Made by a program: the position numbers and the translations under genes
Notes under the pieces: model-generated
Told to the model about the DNA's origin: nothing
Seen by the model: the letters and a program-made list of their open reading frames with translations, nothing else
The model's database searches: none
Assembly (NCBI GenBank): GCA_964388275.1
Contig: CAYLZD010000009.1
Span: 1-64,000 of the forward strand
DNA length: 64,000 nt
Reading direction: 5' to 3'
DNA from: JARYLZ01 sp964388275
Lineage (GTDB): Bacteria > Bacteroidota > Ignavibacteria > SZUA-365
Shown: positions 63,301 through 64,000 of the stretch, one piece after another
Numbering within the stretch: position 1 is the stretch's first letter
Layout of the letters: every line of letters begins with the position of its first letter

Positions 63301-64000
63301 TCCGGATCGTAAGATCCGGTTTCTTCATCATACCGCACGACATCCGCGTCGGATGCCAGAGTGCAGACCAGGTCCGATGGAATCGCGTCCACCTTGATCA
63401 ATCCGGCGCAGACCGTCGTATTTTCCTGGTCGTCAACGGCCCAGGCGCGCACGGCAATGTCGCGCCGGAATGAACGCCGTTCGAGCAGAATGGACCATTC
63501 CGCGGCCAGAGTGTCGCCCGGCTGCGCCAAGCGGTCGACAACCCGAGAGGGCGGCGTGGCCGGACTGAAACGCGCCCCTTCGCCTTCCACTGCCGCCTCG
63601 ATTCGCAGCAGGCGCGCGGGCCTGCTTCCAATGTGCATAAGCGTTAAACGCGCGGGGACCGGATTGGGAAGCAACCGGCCCGTGGCGGTGTCCGCAGCCG
63701 CCTCCCCGGGAAGCGACAGGTCGCAGATAAAATTCGGCGGAAATGGTAAAACTTCGCCGGCGCATACCGCCGTCGCGGTGTCGAGCAGCGCTCCATGAGT
63801 GTTTTCAGCGGTGATAGTCCACCTGAAAACGAGAGGGACCGGCTCGGTGGCCCTCCGTGTGAAGCGGACCATCCAGGACAACTCGGCTTCGGCGGCAGGC
63901 GCGAGTGTGGACGGGGAGAAAACGCGCGACAGGGCTTCGCCGGGCATTGTCTCTACGCCGGGAGGCAGCACGAGTGCGGCGGCGACGAGCACCGCGGCGC
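60393..64000 (-). CDS. Giant T9SS-sorted surface protein with repeated beta domains (N-terminus outside window)
   Basis: At least 1200 residues; the frame is still open at the right edge, so the start lies beyond the window and the GTG at 63992 is not its start. Four to eight similar beta-sandwich repeats of about 130-145 residues (CARDB/DUF11-like) each carry a strand ending in one or two Cys, such as ACVTNLEIVPF, GVCSASIVIVP and ASCCRDLRLTAG. A cohesin-like domain near the end (RIARLSLPRDAIFRAGARLD; FELLIGFNSEDLAFAGV) precedes the T9SS type A sorting domain (HQNHPNPFNPSTWIRFTLA to MMLLIK). It is a probable cell-surface adhesin or structural protein. Confidence 0.88.
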   Translation of the reverse strand, partial: AAVLVAAALVLPPGVETMPGEALSRVFSPSTLAPAAEAELSWMVRFTRRATEPVPLVFRWTITAENTHGALLDTATAVCAGEVLPFPPNFICDLSLPGEAAADTATGRLLPNPVPARLTLMHIGSRPARLLRIEAAVEGEGARFSPATPPSRVVDRLAQPGDTLAAEWSILLERRSFRRDIAVRAWAVDDQENTTVCAGLIKVDAIPSDLVCTLASDADVVRYDEETGSYDPEFWSVHAVLTNTSKRALANVEARLNPEMSGGPWMLEATDGGDTSLTRDWPLLFAGQSKEFTWRFRLRPPIGPPERRETRFSLDISSSETESYRAACVTNLEIVPFIASRPLLQCEILALDSIRFMDSVYVPSILEAQVRIENIGNAPARDVRTFLLQNPAYTLLNRAMQEIPVIEAGDAVLLSGSTGYLLNPHPASRDRSDTLRVQVFSDNAPPAACLKRIFAQKAAAPELELQCSISADTVWNLAPGTNDPDLVRISVQIENKGDAIARDCEALLSGSLRFTLSDSSSRIRIGALHPGGKTSLHWDLLPLAFAVGGNDTISVTAQALGGYGPSLVTGVCSASIVIVPAADELLELRCSAPDSLETDAGGNSLAFEYRAVVINRGAASSLPTSIFLRTPSGVTIVGGSTADRAVPELRPGDSLMFSWTLRCTNAYGLLRICSDLVEKQGITASCCRDLRLTAGEYGMLEAACTAPDTVEADGAVFDICLTVANAGARTVENAFAVITIDPPGALTLPDGDTISFGAVPAGVLTGPFCRQAVTRAVQNVSSARITWTIMSPGVVYSSCRRNVTLKPSAGAVLALSVRTVPADTLRYDAESGKFETGESGVPGEVFLAHARVANVSDSTAREGTVALLLPDGVSFDDGEKQSKKFVKQDLPSGGDETVTWRLRPRRNRRGTELHFQARAFARNAAEVRAETRLFVQAAPRIARLSLPRDAIFRAGARLDIPVTLDPSAWGDVGSFELLIGFNSEDLAFAGVRRPASLGVGWSGPEVTLFPPATPGGRAVVSIRDSSSSLAFHRTGSGPLAHIMFDAVFGFGDEALLVRQTPLVFLNSHKTDDGREAQMRINGISSSNSQDAVFETEDGLVTISGDCLQPLRADSAAAVLHQNHPNPFNPSTWIRFTLARESRATLLVHDGLGRLLRSVEFGLLPAGTHGAFFEGTDLPAGTYRCTLVTSASSCNRMMLLIK

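Noticed and set aside
63992..63994. GTG as the start of the giant T9SS gene
   Set aside because: The frame stays open to the window edge and the residues around it continue an internal repeat pattern rather than a signal peptide.

Overview
The window looks like chromosomal DNA of a GC-rich, Gram-negative bacterium of the Bacteroidota/Chlorobi superphylum, more likely an Ignavibacteria- or Kapabacteria-like lineage than a classical Bacteroidia. The sequence evidence is: at least five secreted proteins ending in type IX secretion (T9SS, por) C-terminal sorting domains, a DUF5683 protein, the gene orders prs-ctc-pth and rpsF-ssb-rplI, a ferredoxin-dependent 2-oxoacid oxidoreductase (korAB), and LPS-related genes (kdsA, an OstA/LptA-domain protein, an O-antigen-ligase-like protein). 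The lineage is inference; no rRNA gene is present. I saw no transposase, integrase, CRISPR array or phage module.

Layout. 1-10 kb: two convergent T9SS cargo genes (one joining a kelch propeller to an Omp28-like thioredoxin fold), an unknown protein, a PLP aminotransferase and a DUF3160 T9SS cargo. 10-16.5 kb: OPT peptide transporter, TehB-like methyltransferase, CBM9-like protein, EamA exporter, and a translationally coupled AI-2E-family permease/RlpA-SPOR pair. 16.5-25.8 kb: methyltransferase, PPK2 polyphosphate kinase, FG-GAP/ASPIC protein, POT transporter, photolyase, DUF2461 and a membrane metallophosphoesterase. 25.9-33 kb is a minus-strand housekeeping block: korA-korB, then tRNA-Gln-prs-ctc-pth-rpsF-ssb-rplI. 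33-42.5 kb: phosphodiesterase, OstA-domain protein, class V aminotransferase, coupled prfA-kdsA, a small T9SS protein, lipoproteins, an AbgT transporter and tRNA-Val. 42.6-48 kb: probable SRP RNA, O-antigen-ligase-like protein, YceH, hemB, hemY-type oxidase and a SpoU methyltransferase. 48-50.3 kb: an ECF sigma factor followed by an unusual anti-sigma protein. 50.6-64 kb: lrp-glnA, DUF5683, ddl, alkaline phosphatase, a Cys-rich secreted protein, rhomboid protease, outer-membrane barrel, hydrolase, TPR lipoprotein, DUF3467 and a very large T9SS repeat protein cut by the window edge.

How the genes fit together. OPT, POT and AbgT transporters, two aminotransferases, korAB and the lrp-glnA pair suggest a peptide/amino-acid heterotroph that oxidises 2-oxoacids with ferredoxin. 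kdsA, the OstA protein and the ligase-like protein serve LPS; ddl and RlpA serve peptidoglycan. Several T9SS cargos with propeller, repeat or Ig-like folds imply surface display.

The most interesting locus is 48317-50330. The sigma factor is followed by a protein with a cytoplasmic anti-sigma-like N-terminus, one inner-membrane helix, a long Pro/Ala-rich linker and a C-terminal segment that reads as an outer-membrane beta-barrel ending in Phe. This is the architecture of the dual membrane-spanning anti-sigma (Dma) proteins known from Bacteroides, and would be a one-polypeptide outer-membrane-to-RNA-polymerase signalling device.
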